This document shows, in pieces, positions 1 to 11,210 of a stretch of DNA of 64,000 bases (positions are counted from its first letter, which is position 1; the number at the start of each line of letters is the position of its first letter). The stretch lies in NCBI GenBank assembly GCA_029204225.1, contig CM055095.1, forward strand, positions 51,096,841 through 51,160,840, read 5' to 3'. The position numbers were made by a program, and so were the translations under genes. Under the pieces are notes generated by a model. It did not search any database and had not been told where the DNA came from. It was given only the letters and a program-made list of their open reading frames with translations. This DNA is from Diphasiastrum complanatum. Its lineage: Eukaryota; Streptophyta; Lycopodiopsida; Lycopodiales; Lycopodiaceae.

Positions 1-235
1 ATGTACGGTTTTTTTAATGTTTCAATTAGCACGTGATAGTATCCGTAGTGCTCAGGACAAAGCTAAGCACTGCACCGACCTTAAGAGATCCCCCCAAGAT
101 TTTAAAGTTGATGGTTGGATATATCTTAGAATTCCAAAAGATTTTAGGACTATGCATACTAAAAAGCATTATAAGTTGTCTACCAGGTATTGTAGACCAT
201 TTCGAATTATAAAAAAGTTGGTTCTTTAGCTTCTG
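1..235 (+). pseudogene. Ty3/gypsy integrase C-terminal fragment
   Basis: The plus strand reads as the end of a gypsy polyprotein integrase. An ARDSIRSAQDKAK-like helix is followed by a DGWIYLRIPKD strand and LSTRYCRPFRIIKKL, which is the usual GDWVYLRL...KLSPRFYGPFKI pattern of plant gypsy integrases just before the chromodomain. The window starts inside the element, so the catalytic core lies outside. The frame stops at about 229, but related sequence (ELDLRDKSTARFPIKLDYF) continues in another frame to about 290, so a frameshift is present. It belongs with the chromodomain and LTR downstream. The family is clear; the fragment is not functional. Confidence 0.7.
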
Positions 236-1143
236 AACTTGATCTTCGAGACAAATCTACTGCTCGTTTCCCAATAAAATTGGACTATTTTTTCTTTTTA
301 TTGACCAGTTAGGCATTACTTCGTCAATATTAACAAAAACTTATCAAAATGGCAGAATATGAAATTACATGAATGAAGATTCTACCAATAGGATTTCAAT
401 AACTCTTAAACTATATCCAACCAGATTTCACTGCCCGGATAAAGAATTCTATCACCACTCATTCTATCTGGTCATTTCTTATTGTTTGACGATTTTTAAT
501 TCAATTTTGACGAGTATCTTGCACAAATGTTCACTTGACCCATTTTCTAGTGATCAGTATCCATCAGAAATATCAGACAAGTAACCAATTTCGAATTTTA
601 ACCAATTATAAAATTCAACAGAAAAGAAAAAAATTAAATTTTAACTTCAACTTGGGATTACCATACTCCAAAAGTTAAAATGACATTATAGTATAAACTG
701 CCGGCAAATTCATTGCGGTTCCTTCTGTCAATTCAAAATTATCTATAATTGGGAAATATTTTAGCTTCAGTGAAACCACTGTGACTAAATCTAATTGATA
801 AACTCAGTGTAGTCAATTCACTAATCTAAACTCATTCCATAGATATTGAAAAAATGACTGAAATTTCAATTCTTCAAAAACCCCCGATTTTTGGCTCATT
901 TTACGTAATTCGAAACTTCTGATGAAAATTTTGTTAGTATAAAAGGCAATCGATCTTTGGCTTTTCTTTAACTGATTTGGTGTTTTCTTGCTTCTTGGCT
1001 TTTCACACAATGACTTGCTTTGCTTTTGCTTTTGCTAGCCTCATTTTTTTTTTCTATGACCTTATTTGAGGCCATGTTTCATGTCCGCTAGTTGAAACTA
1101 AGTCTACATGAAAGTGATACAATTGGATCTAATGAAGATCTTA

Positions 1144-1330
1144 CCCATTTGGAAGATTTATCGCTTAGTGTACGTTTGGAACCAGAAAGAGTACTTAGAA
1201 CTAGAGATAAATAATTGAGAAATTGTTCTATCTCTGAGTGCTTGATCCGATGGAAAGGAAGCACTAAGGATAATATTTCATGGGAAAGAGCTGAAAGCAT
1301 AAAGAAGAATTTTCATAAGTTCCACTTTTG
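1144..1330 (+). pseudogene. Chromodomain of the same gypsy element (chromovirus), degenerate
   Basis: Read on the plus strand, this stretch gives LEPERVLRTRDK, one stop, then LRNCSISECLIRWKGSTKD and NISWERAESI. The ECLIRWKG...ISWE core matches the chromodomain placed at the end of integrase in plant chromovirus gypsy elements (usual form: EYLVKWKGLP..EATWE). It is separated from the integrase C-terminus by roughly 800 bases of sequence that I cannot place, more than usual, so an insertion or decay between them is likely. It is followed directly by a purine tract and an LTR start, which supports the assignment. Confidence 0.6.
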
Positions 1331-1346
1331 AGGACAGAAGTAGTTC

Positions 1347-1900
1347 AAGGGGGGAAGAATGTCACGTTCATGTCCGGTTCAGGGGATTCAAAACAATTCT
1401 TGACGTGGATATTTGGCACTCCCATGAACGAGTTTATTATTTACACGTCGCCATTCTGGACTAGGCTAGAAATGTAATTAATAACCTTGTGAGGGCCCAG
1501 GCACTCCAATCAAGAAATGTGGAGTGGTGCATGGTGATTGACGACTTTTTATGCATGTTGAGGAGATCAAAAGCAATTGGATGAGAATTGAAATCCTAAA
1601 AGGAATATTCCTAGGCTCTAGAGGTTTATATATACCTACAGGAACTCACCCTCCTACACTTCCAAATTTCGGTTTCCAATTGCTAGAAACCTCTCCTCTC
1701 TTGTATTCAGTCATCGTGGCTTGGGGGTGAAGCTGATGGAGATTGACTTTCAGTTTCTATTTGGTTGGGTGGTTTGGCTCCACAACACTCCTTTTGGCGC
1801 ATGCAACAGGATCTACACTTGGTGATCTTTACACTACCTGTTTTACCAAAGGTGCTCAGACTCCAAAGCAATTCCACTAGGCGACTAGGCAAGGCTTAAC
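1347..1900 (+). mobile_element. Polypurine tract and 3' LTR of the gypsy element (right end not located)
   Basis: A polypurine tract AAGGGGGGAAGAA at 1347-1359 is followed at 1360 by TGTCACG, the expected TG start of an LTR. A TATA-like TTTATATATACC lies at about 1626. I could not find the CA end or a target-site duplication, because the 5' LTR lies outside the window, so the right boundary is only approximate. Confidence 0.5.
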
Positions 1901-2879
1901 GTCCCTATCCCATGTTCCCGAGATAAAGAACACACCTCGTTGTCACTGAATGACCCCTCTCTCTCTCAATGCAATAGAAGTGGCTAGGCCCTCAGTCCCA
2001 TTGCAGCTCATAGACCTACTCATGATTTGTAGATAGCCAAATTGGGTGGAGCAGGTGTGCTGCTACATGGATAGCCGAATGGAACTTGTTCCATCGACGA
2101 AGCCAAATGTCTCGTATTAGCCTCATCCTACAATGCTCAAACATGGTTTCAATAGCAATGATCGAGTCCTAGCAATCAACTATGAAACCTAAAGCATATG
2201 CCGAATGAACTTGGACGACTCATCTACCCTTTGAGAGGATCAATTGTTGAAGGACCTCTACAATGTGGTCCATAAACTCATGGATGAGGACCATGGTACT
2301 AAACTTTCGATCTACTAGCTTGAGAACTATGTAGATAGATTGCAACACCTATACAAGCTCCTTTACTTGCTACCAAAACTCCCCGCCGACAATGATGGAT
2401 GAGAATTGCAACCTCTATAACAACTACTATGCGACCAATTGTGAAACTCGAGGCTGGTAGCTATCCTCTGTAGCTTCGAACAACAAAAGAACAGACGATC
2501 CATGATCAGCGGATGGTAAGCAAACCTTATAGTGGCAAGCTTCCTAAAATCAAGGCGCATTTACGAGCAGGACATGGCTAGGGCACGACGCTTTCGTGTG
2601 AGAAATTTCACAAGGGTCTACGATGGTGATAATTGAGAACCAATTCAAGTGGGCTATCTTGTGGAACATAGAGTTCCAAACAATGCACTACGGAAGGAGT
2701 CCAATCGATGAGGGAGTAGGCTACACTCACTAACTTCCCCATCTAAATGCAATTGGATGCATAGTTTGTGAACATTTGCATGACATTGGCAGGGCCAACA
2801 TTCTCTAGGTGTCTCGAATCTACTCACAAATGTATTGGGCAGTAGTAGGCCTACCCTTGTGAGACGTGTCTATGGCTCA
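1901..2879. other. Intergenic stretch, nothing recognisable
   Basis: No open frame with family resemblance, no LTR ends and no strong repeats were seen. It could be an old retroelement interior too decayed to recognise by eye. Confidence 0.3.
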
Positions 2880-2894
2880 AAAGTTTTTTTTTTT

Positions 2895-2945
2895 TCTTGA
2901 CGTTGGACATGTCCAGGACCCGGACGCAAATTTATTTTGAAAAAA
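2895..2945. repeat. Fragment of the GTCCG-motif repeat family
   Basis: GGACATGTCCAGGACCCGGACGC followed by an A/T-rich stretch resembles the ends of the longer elements at 15349-15480 and 15806-16032. Only one edge is present. Confidence 0.4.
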
Positions 2946-2982
2946 AAAACAGAGGGAGTCTGGCCGCATTCAGAACTCGCGC

Positions 2983-3115
<133 letters not shown>

Positions 3116-3187
3116 TATCAGGTTTAGGGAGGGAGAGAGAGGGAGAGAGAGAATTGAATTGAATTGAATTGTATTAATGTCTATAAA

Positions 3188-3201
3188 ATACCCTTGGGTA
3201 T
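3188..3201 (-). other. 3' hairpin of LINE copy 1
   Basis: ATACCC-TT-GGGTAT is a perfect 6-bp stem with a 2-base loop, about 13 bases before the AATTC tail. Copy 2 has ATGCC-AAAA-GGCAT at the same place. Stem bases differ between the copies, but pairing is kept. Confidence 0.6.
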
Positions 3202-3478
3202 ATGAGACAAATATAAAGTACATCAATAAGGAGCATTGTCCATAGAAACCGGACTTATTCTAACTGCTACAAACAGAAATAAACCAGAAGAAAAAGAAAA
3301 ACCAATTCTTAACCTCCAGCTATGGTGAAGGTACAAAAAGCAGTAGCTTAACCACCAGCTACGCGGAGGAGAAAACTGACTACCTGAGAGAGAAAAACTG
3401 CGTGATCTGGCGGGAGGCACAAGGTGGCCTCTGGTGGCGAGTTCGAGAAGGTCGAAGGGGGCGCTTGAGCTTCGGTCG

Positions 3479-4915
3479 TCAAGCTGGGATGTCAATCTCA
3501 TCATCTGATAAATCATCTCTACCTCTTTTTGGAAAGAAACGTGTAATATGCAGCTGGCTGTGGTCAACACCAACTGAAAGAAGAGAGGATCTGAGAGAAA
3601 GCATCTCTCGTAGTAGCAAACCCAGACGTCTCGTATCAGGATAAGCAAAGAAGGAACCAAGTGTGAGTGGAATGTCCCGATATAGACAATGGTATCTGCC
3701 TCTGATCTCATAGTAAGCTGGACATCTGAAAATAAAGTGGAACTCATTCTCAACCTCCTGTAATGAGCAACACTGACAGATCCGTAAGGGACGTGGCGTG
3801 TCTGTGTATCTGCCTGTCTCAATACCGAGCTGATGAGAAGAAACCCGAAGTTGACCAATGCGGTATCGTAGGCCAAATGACAACACCTGAGAGAGATAAT
3901 CTGGTCTAACGGGAAGCCCTAATGCATCAAGCCGAAGAAAATGAGCGTGATAGAACTGGGGGTTAACCCGTGATGGATGAGACCAAACAGTGTGTATGTA
4001 TGCTCTGTAGATCTGCCTACGGATGAACGCATGTGTCCCGTTCGGGAGGTCCGACATAGATAATCCCCAACTATGTAGAAAATTCGAGGCACACTGAAAC
4101 CATGATTTGACCTGCTGCCCCGCCAAAGTGCGAGAAGACATAAAAGCCGCTATCACGTATATAGAAGAATCAAGCTCTGAGGCCCTATGAATAAATGAGA
4201 TGATCCGGAAAATAGCCTCTACAAGCAGTGGAGGGGAAGCAAACTTTGCTAAAATAATCTCATGAGGAACTGATTGCTTTGCCCAAATCATCCGGCTGAG
4301 CATGAGAATCTATAAACGTGAGATATCACTCCAAGTGTCTCGAGATAAGCTTGGACACCAAGTCTCTGCAAAATATAGTGCAACTGGAGAAACAGTCGAG
4401 GAAAAAAGGCGACAGTGCGTATCAGGATCATACACGTAGTAGGTAGAAGAAAATCTTTCCATCTAAACAAGAGCAGAGCGCACCTTGCGGAGCCTAGCTA
4501 GTGCCGCTGGTCTAAAGGAGAGTAAAGGCCCGGAGAAGAGAACACCCAGATAAGTGTAAGACGTCACTATCTCTAGTGGCTGTCCATCAAAATAGAACAC
4601 AGTGTCTCTCATATGCTGTCTATTGGTGTTAAACACCATAACCTTCGTCTCACCAATGTTCACCATCAACCCCCATATCTAACAGAAGGTATATAGGGCA
4701 TCCAGATGTCGATGAAGTCCAGTAGCTGAACTAGATAATAGAGCCACGTCATCTGCATAGAGAAGAATAGGGATAATAATATCTACTAGAGGACAGCCGT
4801 CTCCACCTTCTTCCCGAATGATCCGCTCAAGGTCGTCAATGTATAGGGCAAAAAGGGTGGGTGATAGAGGACATCCGTGTTTTACTCCGACCGTACTATG
4901 AATTATGAGGACCAT
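3479..4915 (-). pseudogene. LINE ORF2: RT palm and C-terminal CCHC region, three in-frame TAG stops
   Basis: About 479 codons stay in one frame with no frameshift. The order is GVKHGCPLSPTLFALYIDDLE (RT block with the invariant GCPLSP), LLYADDVALLS (catalytic YADD), the VNIGETKVMVF block, then thumb and linker. A C-x2-C-x9-H-x4-C finger follows (CQCC...HFIFRC, then PAYYEIRGRY), and a short acidic tail ends in TGA at 3481. Three internal stops occur, all TAG: 4681-4679 (after LYTFC), 4465-4463 (SALV*MERF) and 4312-4310 (SRL*ILML). At the third, copy 2 has glutamine (CAG). It would act in target-primed reverse transcription in the nucleus. The N-terminal endonuclease and first RT blocks are missing, so this copy is dead unless a full copy exists elsewhere. 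Confidence 0.8.
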
Positions 4916-4934
4916 CCCTCACCCTCACGAAAAC

Positions 4935-4949
4935 GAGAGAGAGAGAGAG

Positions 4950-4983
<34 letters not shown>
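4935..4983. repeat. (GA)n microsatellite at the 5' end of LINE copy 1
   Basis: Two GA runs (about 4935-4950 and 4953-4983) are split by AAAC. The tract abuts the truncated 5' end of the LINE and lies just upstream of the host exon at 5067. Confidence 0.9.
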
Positions 4984-4986
<3 letters not shown>

Positions 4987-5066
4987 AGAAGAAGCCAGTG
5001 GGAGGATGTGGGAACCTGTGAGAGCCTCTGCGAGCGCTAGTGTGCTGTGAGAGAGGGTCAATCGAG

Positions 5067-5410
5067 ATGGCAGGGCGCACACCAACTGACATGAGCGTTT
5101 TTCCTGTACCTGTTCGCATGCAATTTAGGCTTGTTTTTTGTTTTTCACAGTTTATTTCCATCGTGGTATATGGCTTGACGGTCTTCTTTGTGTGCAGAGG
5201 GCGAAGCTCGACGAAGACATCAGAAGGCACAATGAAAGGCATCGGAAGCAGGAAGCAGAATTTCAAGAGAGCCAGCGAGAGACAATGGCGCGACTCCTGG
5301 AGCTGCGGCCCCGTGCCCTGCGACTCTCGAACCTGCTGCCCCCTACCCCTGCTGGCGAGGGCGAGGAAACACAGCGAATTGGAATTAACTACACTGCAGA
5401 ACAGCTGGCC
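5067..5410 (+). pseudogene. Unidentified host gene, exons 1 and 2 (5' part), split by Copia-A
   Basis: Inferred exon 1 is 5067-5105 (ATG, 13 codons, MAGRTPTDMSVFP), ending at the donor CCT|GTACCT. The intron ends at TGTGCAG|AGG, and exon 2 starts at 5198 in phase 0. Exon 2 gives a charged, probably helical segment (AKLDEDIRRHNERHRKQEAE...) and then LLELRPRALRLSNLLPPTP. It runs open to codon GCC at 5408-5410, where Copia-A starts. Skipping the element and one TGGCC copy, the same frame continues at 11211 for 40 more codons. I do not recognise the family. The exons are GC-richer than their surroundings. With the element in place, the transcript would read into the LTR and stop after a few codons. 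The exon borders are predictions. Confidence 0.55.
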
Positions 5411-6612
5411 TGTCGGACATAGGATAGATAATGTAATGCGGAAACTTCCTACTTCCAATGCATGACTACGTCTATCAAAAATTAAACAAAGCAGTAGTGA
5501 TGAAAATCACATTCAATCTTTAGCAACTAACTTTGAAATCGCTAGATACTAAGTGATTACATAGCCAAACATAAAGTATTGAATTCTCAGACAATTTCTA
5601 TCAGTTACAAAAGCGATACAGAGATGCATGCATTCTGACATATATTGAACGCAATAAGAAGATAGTATTGATTCAGAAAAACAAAATCAGATACTAATGA
5701 GCGCAAAACAATAGCGGATAGAAACCGCGCACTCTAAGTTGTCTCTGAGTAACTGAGAATAAGTCTGATAATAAGCAGCTTTGCTGATAAGCAGTAGCAC
5801 AATAGCAACTCTAAAATAAATCTCTAAAAGACTGAGCTAGAATGCTCAAGAGAGTTCAAGCTTGAAAGCTTGATAGAGAGCTAACAACAATACTTTCTGA
5901 TTGTGAATGATCTGCTTGATAAGAGCACAGGAAGCGTCGTGTAATAACACTCAACTCCTTCACAATTCACAATGTTGATTCGTTGCTTCCGAACTTGAAA
6001 AGAGATGTATGAACAGCTGATTTAAAGTAATTAGGTCGTCAAACGCGATTGCCAGTTGGCTGGTGTCTGCTGGCATTCATCTAGTTCCTTCTCAGAAATT
6101 GATTGCTAATAAGCGGTGAAATTTGGCCGTAAACAGTCTGTCTGTATAAATGAACTAAAACTGTCACTCTGCAAAAATGAACTAAAACTGCCACAGGCGA
6201 CAGTGTCGCAAAAAGGCGAGAGTGTCGGCTTTTTGCGAAAAACCCGACAGTGTCCTTAAATCTCATTTAGGGTAGCCCCACACTTTGCCAGAGTCATTTC
6301 CTTAACATTTGAGGCACTTTGAAATATGCAAAAAAAGTGACTGCATATTTACTCGCAAATCCTAACAGGCGAAAAATGCGAAAAAGGCGACACTGCATTT
6401 TTACACGTAATTCCTAACAAGCGACAATATCTGGATTTTAGAGAGAGAAAATGCGACACTGTTGTCAAACTCCGTGTATTTCTGCAGACTGTGTAAAAAC
6501 ACTTGTAAATCTACAGACTGTGTAAAGACACAGGAAAATCCGCAAAACTGGATAAACAATGGATGAGGATTAAACCGATTAGTCGATTAGTAAGAAGGAG
6601 AATAATCTAACA
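5411..6612 (-). repeat. 3' LTR of Copia-A (1202 bp)
   Basis: On the minus strand it starts TGTTAGATTATTCTCC and ends TCCGACA. It aligns throughout with 10023-11205. Compared with that copy it carries a local duplication of about 19 bases in a CGACAGTGTCG-rich stretch (about 6187-6230). Confidence 0.9.
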
Positions 6613-6690
6613 CTCTTCCTTAATCTGAATCCTTGAATGCCTTGACCTTCAAACTTAGTTCTACACAGAATCTTCTGTGTGCTTCCAAAC

Positions 6691-7264
6691 TTAATGCTTT
6701 GGTAAAAATATCTGTTGATTCAAACCGATATCTGAGAGTAAGTTCCTCAACCAAATTGCTTCCTTTGTAGCTTGAGAGGCTGCGATATACTCTGATTCAG
6801 TGGAAGATAGAGCTATTGAAGATTGCTTGCGACTGTTCCAGGAAATTGGACCGTTGTTGAGGAAGAATGTAAATCCGGAAGTGGATTTACGAGTGTCTAA
6901 ATCTCCTGCCCAACTTGCATCTGTGTAACCATTGAGTAAATTGAGTTTGTTGTTGCCGACTGCTCCATAACAAATGCAAAAGTCCACAGTAGCTCCAAGA
7001 TATCTCATGACTCTGACAAGAGCCTTACATTGTGTTACACCAGGATTAGTCATAAACTGACTAAGAGAGCTGACTGCAAAAGCTATGTCTGGCCTGGTAC
7101 AGATCATGGCACATAAGAGATCCTATAACGAAATGGTAAGGATACTCACGCATCTGCTGCTTCTCATGAATTGTTTGGGGACACTGGTCCTTTGGCAATT
7201 TGAGACCTAGTTCCATTGGTGAGAGAGCCAACTTGCAATTAATCAGATTATATCTAACTAACAT
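6691..7264 (-). pseudogene. Copia-A RT C-terminus and RNase H
   Basis: The sequence reads YNLINCKLALSPM and then CTRPDIAFAVSSLSQFM, the connection region. The RNase H signature follows: YTDASWAGDLDTRKSTSG, ISWNSRKQSSIALSSTESEYIA and EAIWLRNLL. The tail after LLSDIGLNQ breaks off before the usual DN...HIEI..HFIR block, so RNase H is C-terminally truncated. Two frames are used, which indicates a frameshift near 7110. The enzyme would degrade the RNA strand during reverse transcription in the virus-like particle. This copy is inactive. Confidence 0.85.
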
Positions 7265-7308
7265 GTTGTAGATGTACGTCTGTTGTGTAATGTAGACCAG
7301 CTTCTGTT

Positions 7309-7968
7309 TTATGTCTCTGTGGATTTGTATACCAAGGTAGAAATGAGCTTCGCCCAGTCGGTCATGTCGAATTCGGAAGATAGCATTGTCTTGGCCTCTT
7401 TTATCAGTTCGGTACTGTTGCTGAAAAGCAATGTATCATCCACGTATAAAGTGATAATAATAAAAGACTGTTGCACTGCTTTGAAGTAAACATTTGAATC
7501 TGAAGAGCTAGGTGTCTCAATAAGGAAAGTATTGATCCTTTGAAACCATGCTCGAGCAGATTGCTTCAAGCCATAAAGTGCTTTATGGAGTTTACACACA
7601 TGATTGTGTTTACCCTCGATAATATAACTTTCGGGTTGCACCATGTAAATATCTTCTTTGATAACTCCATTGAGATATGTTGTCTGTACATCCATTTGAT
7701 GTATTTCCAAATCCACTGCAGCGGCAAATGATAGCAAAAGTCGAATAGAAGAATGCTTGACTACTGGACTGAAGGTCTCAGTGTAATCGATGTTGTATAC
7801 CTGAGAAAATCCTTTGGCGACAAGTCGTGTCTTTCTCTTGTTGATGCTTCCATCTGCATTGTACTTGACTTTGAAAATCCATTTGCAATCAACTACGTTT
7901 CTGCTAGCAGGTAATTCGACAATTGTCCATGTCTGGTTCTTGATAAGAGATGAATACTCTTTATCCAT
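7309..7968 (-). pseudogene. Copia-A reverse transcriptase
   Basis: The region carries the copia RT order: NQTWTIVELP, CKWIFKVKYNADGSI, RLVAKGFSQ, DYTETFSPVVK, HQMDVQTTYLNG, LYGLKQSARAWF and the catalytic LYVDDTLLF. About 219 codons are open. The frame is lost after EFDMTDWAKL, where LG(I/V)... is expected. It lies between the integrase and RNase H blocks, as expected for copia. The catalytic motif is kept, but neighbouring frameshifts make it non-autonomous. Confidence 0.9.
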
Positions 7969-8003
7969 AGCTTCTTTCCAGAGATCTGAATCAAGCTGAG
8001 TGC

Positions 8004-8957
8004 CTATTGGACAGACGTCGGTTCCTGAACAAGGTAGGCTGCAGACTCGTCAATATACCGGTTAAGTGATTTGCTTGCTCTTGAAGATCTTCTGGGTAAT
8101 AGAGGAAGTTGATCATTTCCATCATACTGTAGTTGCTGAACTGCAACATTATCATCTTCTGATTCGTCGTTGATTTGTTGTTCGTCAAAAGTAGAAGAGC
8201 TTGGACCTTCAATGGGAATAGTCGACTGAGGAACTGGGAAGTTCAATGTGTCGGATGAAACTGAAGAGTCAGCTATGTGGGCTTGGCCTTTTCCCTTGAG
8301 GTCGATAAACTGATCTTCGATGAAGATTACATCCCGGCTAATGAATATCTTCGACTCGATGGGATCGAACAACTTGTAGGCTTGATCTGAAGTAGTGTAG
8401 CTGATGAAAATACATTTGATACTCTGGAAGTCGAGCTTCTTCCTGAGATCATGAGGTATCTGCGCAAAAGCAGTACATCCAAAAACTCGTAGATTTGATA
8501 AAGAAGGTTTGGTACCTGTCCAAACTGCGAATGGTGTTTTGTCTGAGAGACCTTTAGTAGGACATCTGTTCTGAATATAGGTTGTTGTTGAAACAACTTC
8601 AGCATAGGACTTCGAAAGTGTCACATGTGATAACATGCACTTTGCCGATTCAACTAAGGTTCTGTTCTTTCTCTCAGCAAGACCATTTGACTGAGGCGAA
8701 TAGGAGGTAATGTATTGTTGCTCAATGTCGTTGTTAAGGCAATACTCCTTGAATTCAGTGAAGATGTATTCTCCCCCGTTATCTGACCTCAGTGCTTTAA
8801 TTCGTTTGCCAGTTTGATTCTCAGCATGTTCTTTGAATTGTCTAAATTTGATGAAAGCCTCTGATTTCTGTTTAATGAAATAAACAGCTGTTCTTCTGGA
8901 GAATTTGTCAATAAAAGTAATGAAATACTTTGCATCTAGCAATGAAGGAGTTTGCAT
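8004..8957 (-). pseudogene. Copia-A integrase core and C-terminal region
   Basis: An open block of 317 codons. FITFIDKFSRRT holds the first catalytic Asp, LRSDNGGEY the second, and SPQSNGLAERKNRTLVE the catalytic Glu. The GKTPFAVWTG/FGCTAF-type region follows, then a low-complexity linker towards RT. All three acidic residues of the DDE triad are present. It would insert cDNA into the genome. The zinc-binding part is in the neighbouring block at 9039-9242, separated by a frame break near 9040. Confidence 0.88.
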
Positions 8958-9038
8958 AGGTCCACATATATCTGTATGAACAACATCTAACAGACCTTTT
9001 GTTGCATGCCTATGGTTTGATCTAAAAGAAATCCTAGC

Positions 9039-9631
9039 CTACTTTCCAAAGATGCAGCCATGACAGACAGGGAGATCGACCTTACCAGAAGAATAGCCGA
9101 GATCAAGAACCATGAATTGTCTGGAAATGTTCAAAATAGATGCACAATTCAAGTGTCCTAAGCGATGATGCCATAGTAATGCTTTATTGACTAGAACAGA
9201 GGTTTTCAAGGCTTGACTAGACTCAGAATAACAATGTGCCAATTATATAAGTAACCCTGCCTCTTGCCGAGTGCAAGGATCTTATTACTCCTATCAATAA
9301 TTTTGCATTGATCAAATTCGAATTCTACCTTATGACCTGAATCTATAATTCTACTTACTGATAACAAATTTGTAGAGAGTTTAAAAACATATAAGACCTT
9401 TGATAGTAGTTTGAATTGATCATGCTGGAATCGCAATCTTACAGTACCTTCACCTTCAACAGTGTGAGTACTATTATCACCAAGATGAACAAATTTCTTC
9501 GTGCTGTAAGGCGTGTAGGAGTTGAAAATCTCACGTTGATTGGTCATGTGTTGAGTTGCTCCAAAATCAAGAAACCATGAATCATCCAAAAATGCACTTT
9601 GGTCTTTTACCATGAATGCGCCTTCGTCCAC
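9039..9631 (-). pseudogene. Copia-A protease and integrase zinc-binding (GAG_pre-integrase) region
   Basis: The protease site reads WFLDFGATQHMT, where copia proteases have D-S-G-A. The active-site serine is Phe here, so the protease is probably dead. The region then continues through the LGDNSTHTVEG/ LSTNLLSVSRI blocks. After a frame change near 9240, HHRLGHLNC...CHGCIFGK supplies the H-H-C-C zinc ligands that precede the integrase core. Confidence 0.85.
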
Positions 9632-9969
9632 TTCGACCTGGGGAGATGATGAAACTGTGTTTGCTTGTTGATCAAGTTGCTTGACTGCATTCTTCGCTTG
9701 GAAAATTCGGCAATCCTTGATCTCATGGTTATTGCGCTTGCAATACCTGCAAACATCTTCTTCTTCGACTGTGGATTTGATGATTTCTTGGAGCTTTTCT
9801 GCTTCTGTCGCTTAGAGCCTTTGTTGACATATAGAGCCTGAGAGGAAGTAGACAAAGTGTCTTGACTTCTTCTATTGTCTTCTTGCAGCAACATAGTGAT
9901 AACTCTAGTAAGAGTTAAATCTGAGTGTGTCGATATGATGATCACCCAATTCTCATATAGAGGTTTCAC
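9607..9969 (-). pseudogene. Copia-A gag C-terminal remnant
   Basis: ENWVIIISTHSDLTLTRVI and LLQEDNRR match the C-terminal part of copia gag. A lysine-rich stretch follows. The CCHC knuckle (CRYCKRNNHEIKDC) is present but in a different frame near 9720-9760. The first 150 or so gag residues are missing: only about 50 bases separate this block from the 5' LTR. Confidence 0.75.
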
Positions 9970-10022
9970 TCTGATATCGAAATAGTATTAGGCCCTGAAG
10001 AAGAATCAACGCTCTGATGCTA

Positions 10023-11205
10023 TGTCGGAAATAGGATAGATAATGTAATGCGGAAACTTCCTACTTCCAATGCATGACTACACCTATCAAAAATTAAACA
10101 AAGCAGTAGTGATGAAAATCACATTCAATCTTTAGCAACTAACTTTGAAATCGCTAGATACTAAGTGATTACGTAGCCAAACATAAAGTATTGAATTCTC
10201 AGACAATTTCTATCAGTTACAAAAGCAATACAAAGATGCATGCATTCTGACATATACTGAATGCAATAAGAAGATAGTATTGATTCAGAAAAACAAAATG
10301 ATGCTAATGAGCGCAAAACAATAGCGGATAGAAACCGCGCACTCTAAGTTGTCTCTGAGTAATTGAGAATAAGTCTGATAATAAGCAACTCTGCTAATAA
10401 GCAGTAGGGCAATAGCAACTCTAAAATAAATCTCAAAAGACTGAGCTAGAATGCTCAAGAGAGTTCAAGCTTGAAAGCTTGATAGAGAGCTAACAACAAT
10501 ACTTTCTGATTGTGAATGATCTGCTCGATAAGAGCGCAGGAAGCGTCGTGTAATAACACTCAACTCCTTCACAATTCACAATGTTGATTCGTTGCTTCCG
10601 AACTTGAAAAGAGATGTATGAACAGCTGATTTATACCAAGTAATTAGGTCGTCAAATGCGATTGCCAGTTGGCTGGTGTCCGCTGGCATTCATCCAATTC
10701 CTTCTCAGAAATTGATTGCTGATAAGCGGTGAAAATTGGTTGTAAACGGTCTGTCTGCATAAATGAACTAAAATTGTCACTCTGCAGAAATGAACTAAAC
10801 TGCCACAAGCGACAGTGTCGGCTTTTTGCGAAAAACCCGACAGTGTCCTTAAATCTCATTTAGGGTAGCCCCACACTTTGCCAGAGTCATTTCCTTAACA
10901 TTTGAGGCACTTTGAAATATGCGAAAAATGTGACTGCATATTTACTCGCAAATCCTGACAGCGAAAAATGCGAAAAAGGTGACACTACATTTTTACACGT
11001 AATTCCTGACAGGCGACAGTATCTAGATTGTAGAGAGAAAAAATGCGACATTGTTGTCAAACTCCATGTATTTCTGCAGACTGTGTAAAAACACTTGTAA
11101 ATTTGTAGACTATGTAAAGACACGGGAAAATCCGCAGAACTGGATAAACAATGGATGAGGATTAAAACCGATTAGTCGATTAGTAAGAAGGAGAATAATC
11201 CAACG
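10023..11205 (-). repeat. 5' LTR of Copia-A (1183 bp)
   Basis: It aligns throughout with 5411-6612. Its outer end on the minus strand starts CGTTGGATT instead of TGTTGGATT, a single change of the terminal T. TGGCC follows at 11206. The primer-binding remnant lies just inside at about 10010-10022. Confidence 0.9.
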
Positions 11206-11210
11206 TGGCC

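Larger units (their letters stand above)
3154..4930 (-). mobile_element. Non-LTR retrotransposon, 5'-truncated copy 1 (LINE-1 copy)
   Basis: A minus-strand element. From its 5' side (about 4920) it contains the second half of a reverse transcriptase, a C-terminal region with a CCHC finger, a roughly 300-base 3' UTR, a small hairpin (3188-3201) and a tail of about four AATTC units at 3154-3175, which runs into CT repeats. The 5' end is truncated inside the RT domain and abuts (GA)n at 4935-4983. It shares protein, 3' UTR and hairpin with the copy at 13809-15086. The RT is of the GVKxGCPLSPTLF...YADD non-LTR type. The clade cannot be assigned safely because the endonuclease end is missing. Confidence 0.85.
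5411..11205 (-). mobile_element. Copia-A: complete Ty1/copia element with both LTRs and TSD
   Basis: The two LTRs are 5411-6612 and 10023-11205, flanked by the 5-bp target-site duplication TGGCC (5406-5410 and 11206-11210). The element lies on the minus strand. The polypurine tract AAGGAAGAG precedes the 3' LTR, and a degraded initiator-Met primer site (GCATCAGAGC) follows the 5' LTR. The interior is only about 3.4 kb: the N-terminal part of gag is missing, and the rest is gag remnant, protease, integrase, RT and RNase H with frameshifts. The element cannot move by itself. It sits in an exon of the host gene at 5067/11211. Confidence 0.92.

Noticed and set aside
3479-4915. Host-wide reassignment of TAG to glutamine
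   Set aside because: The host exons and copia elements behave normally under the standard code, and CAG-to-TAG decay is a simpler cause. It is kept only as a hypothesis for the LINE itself.
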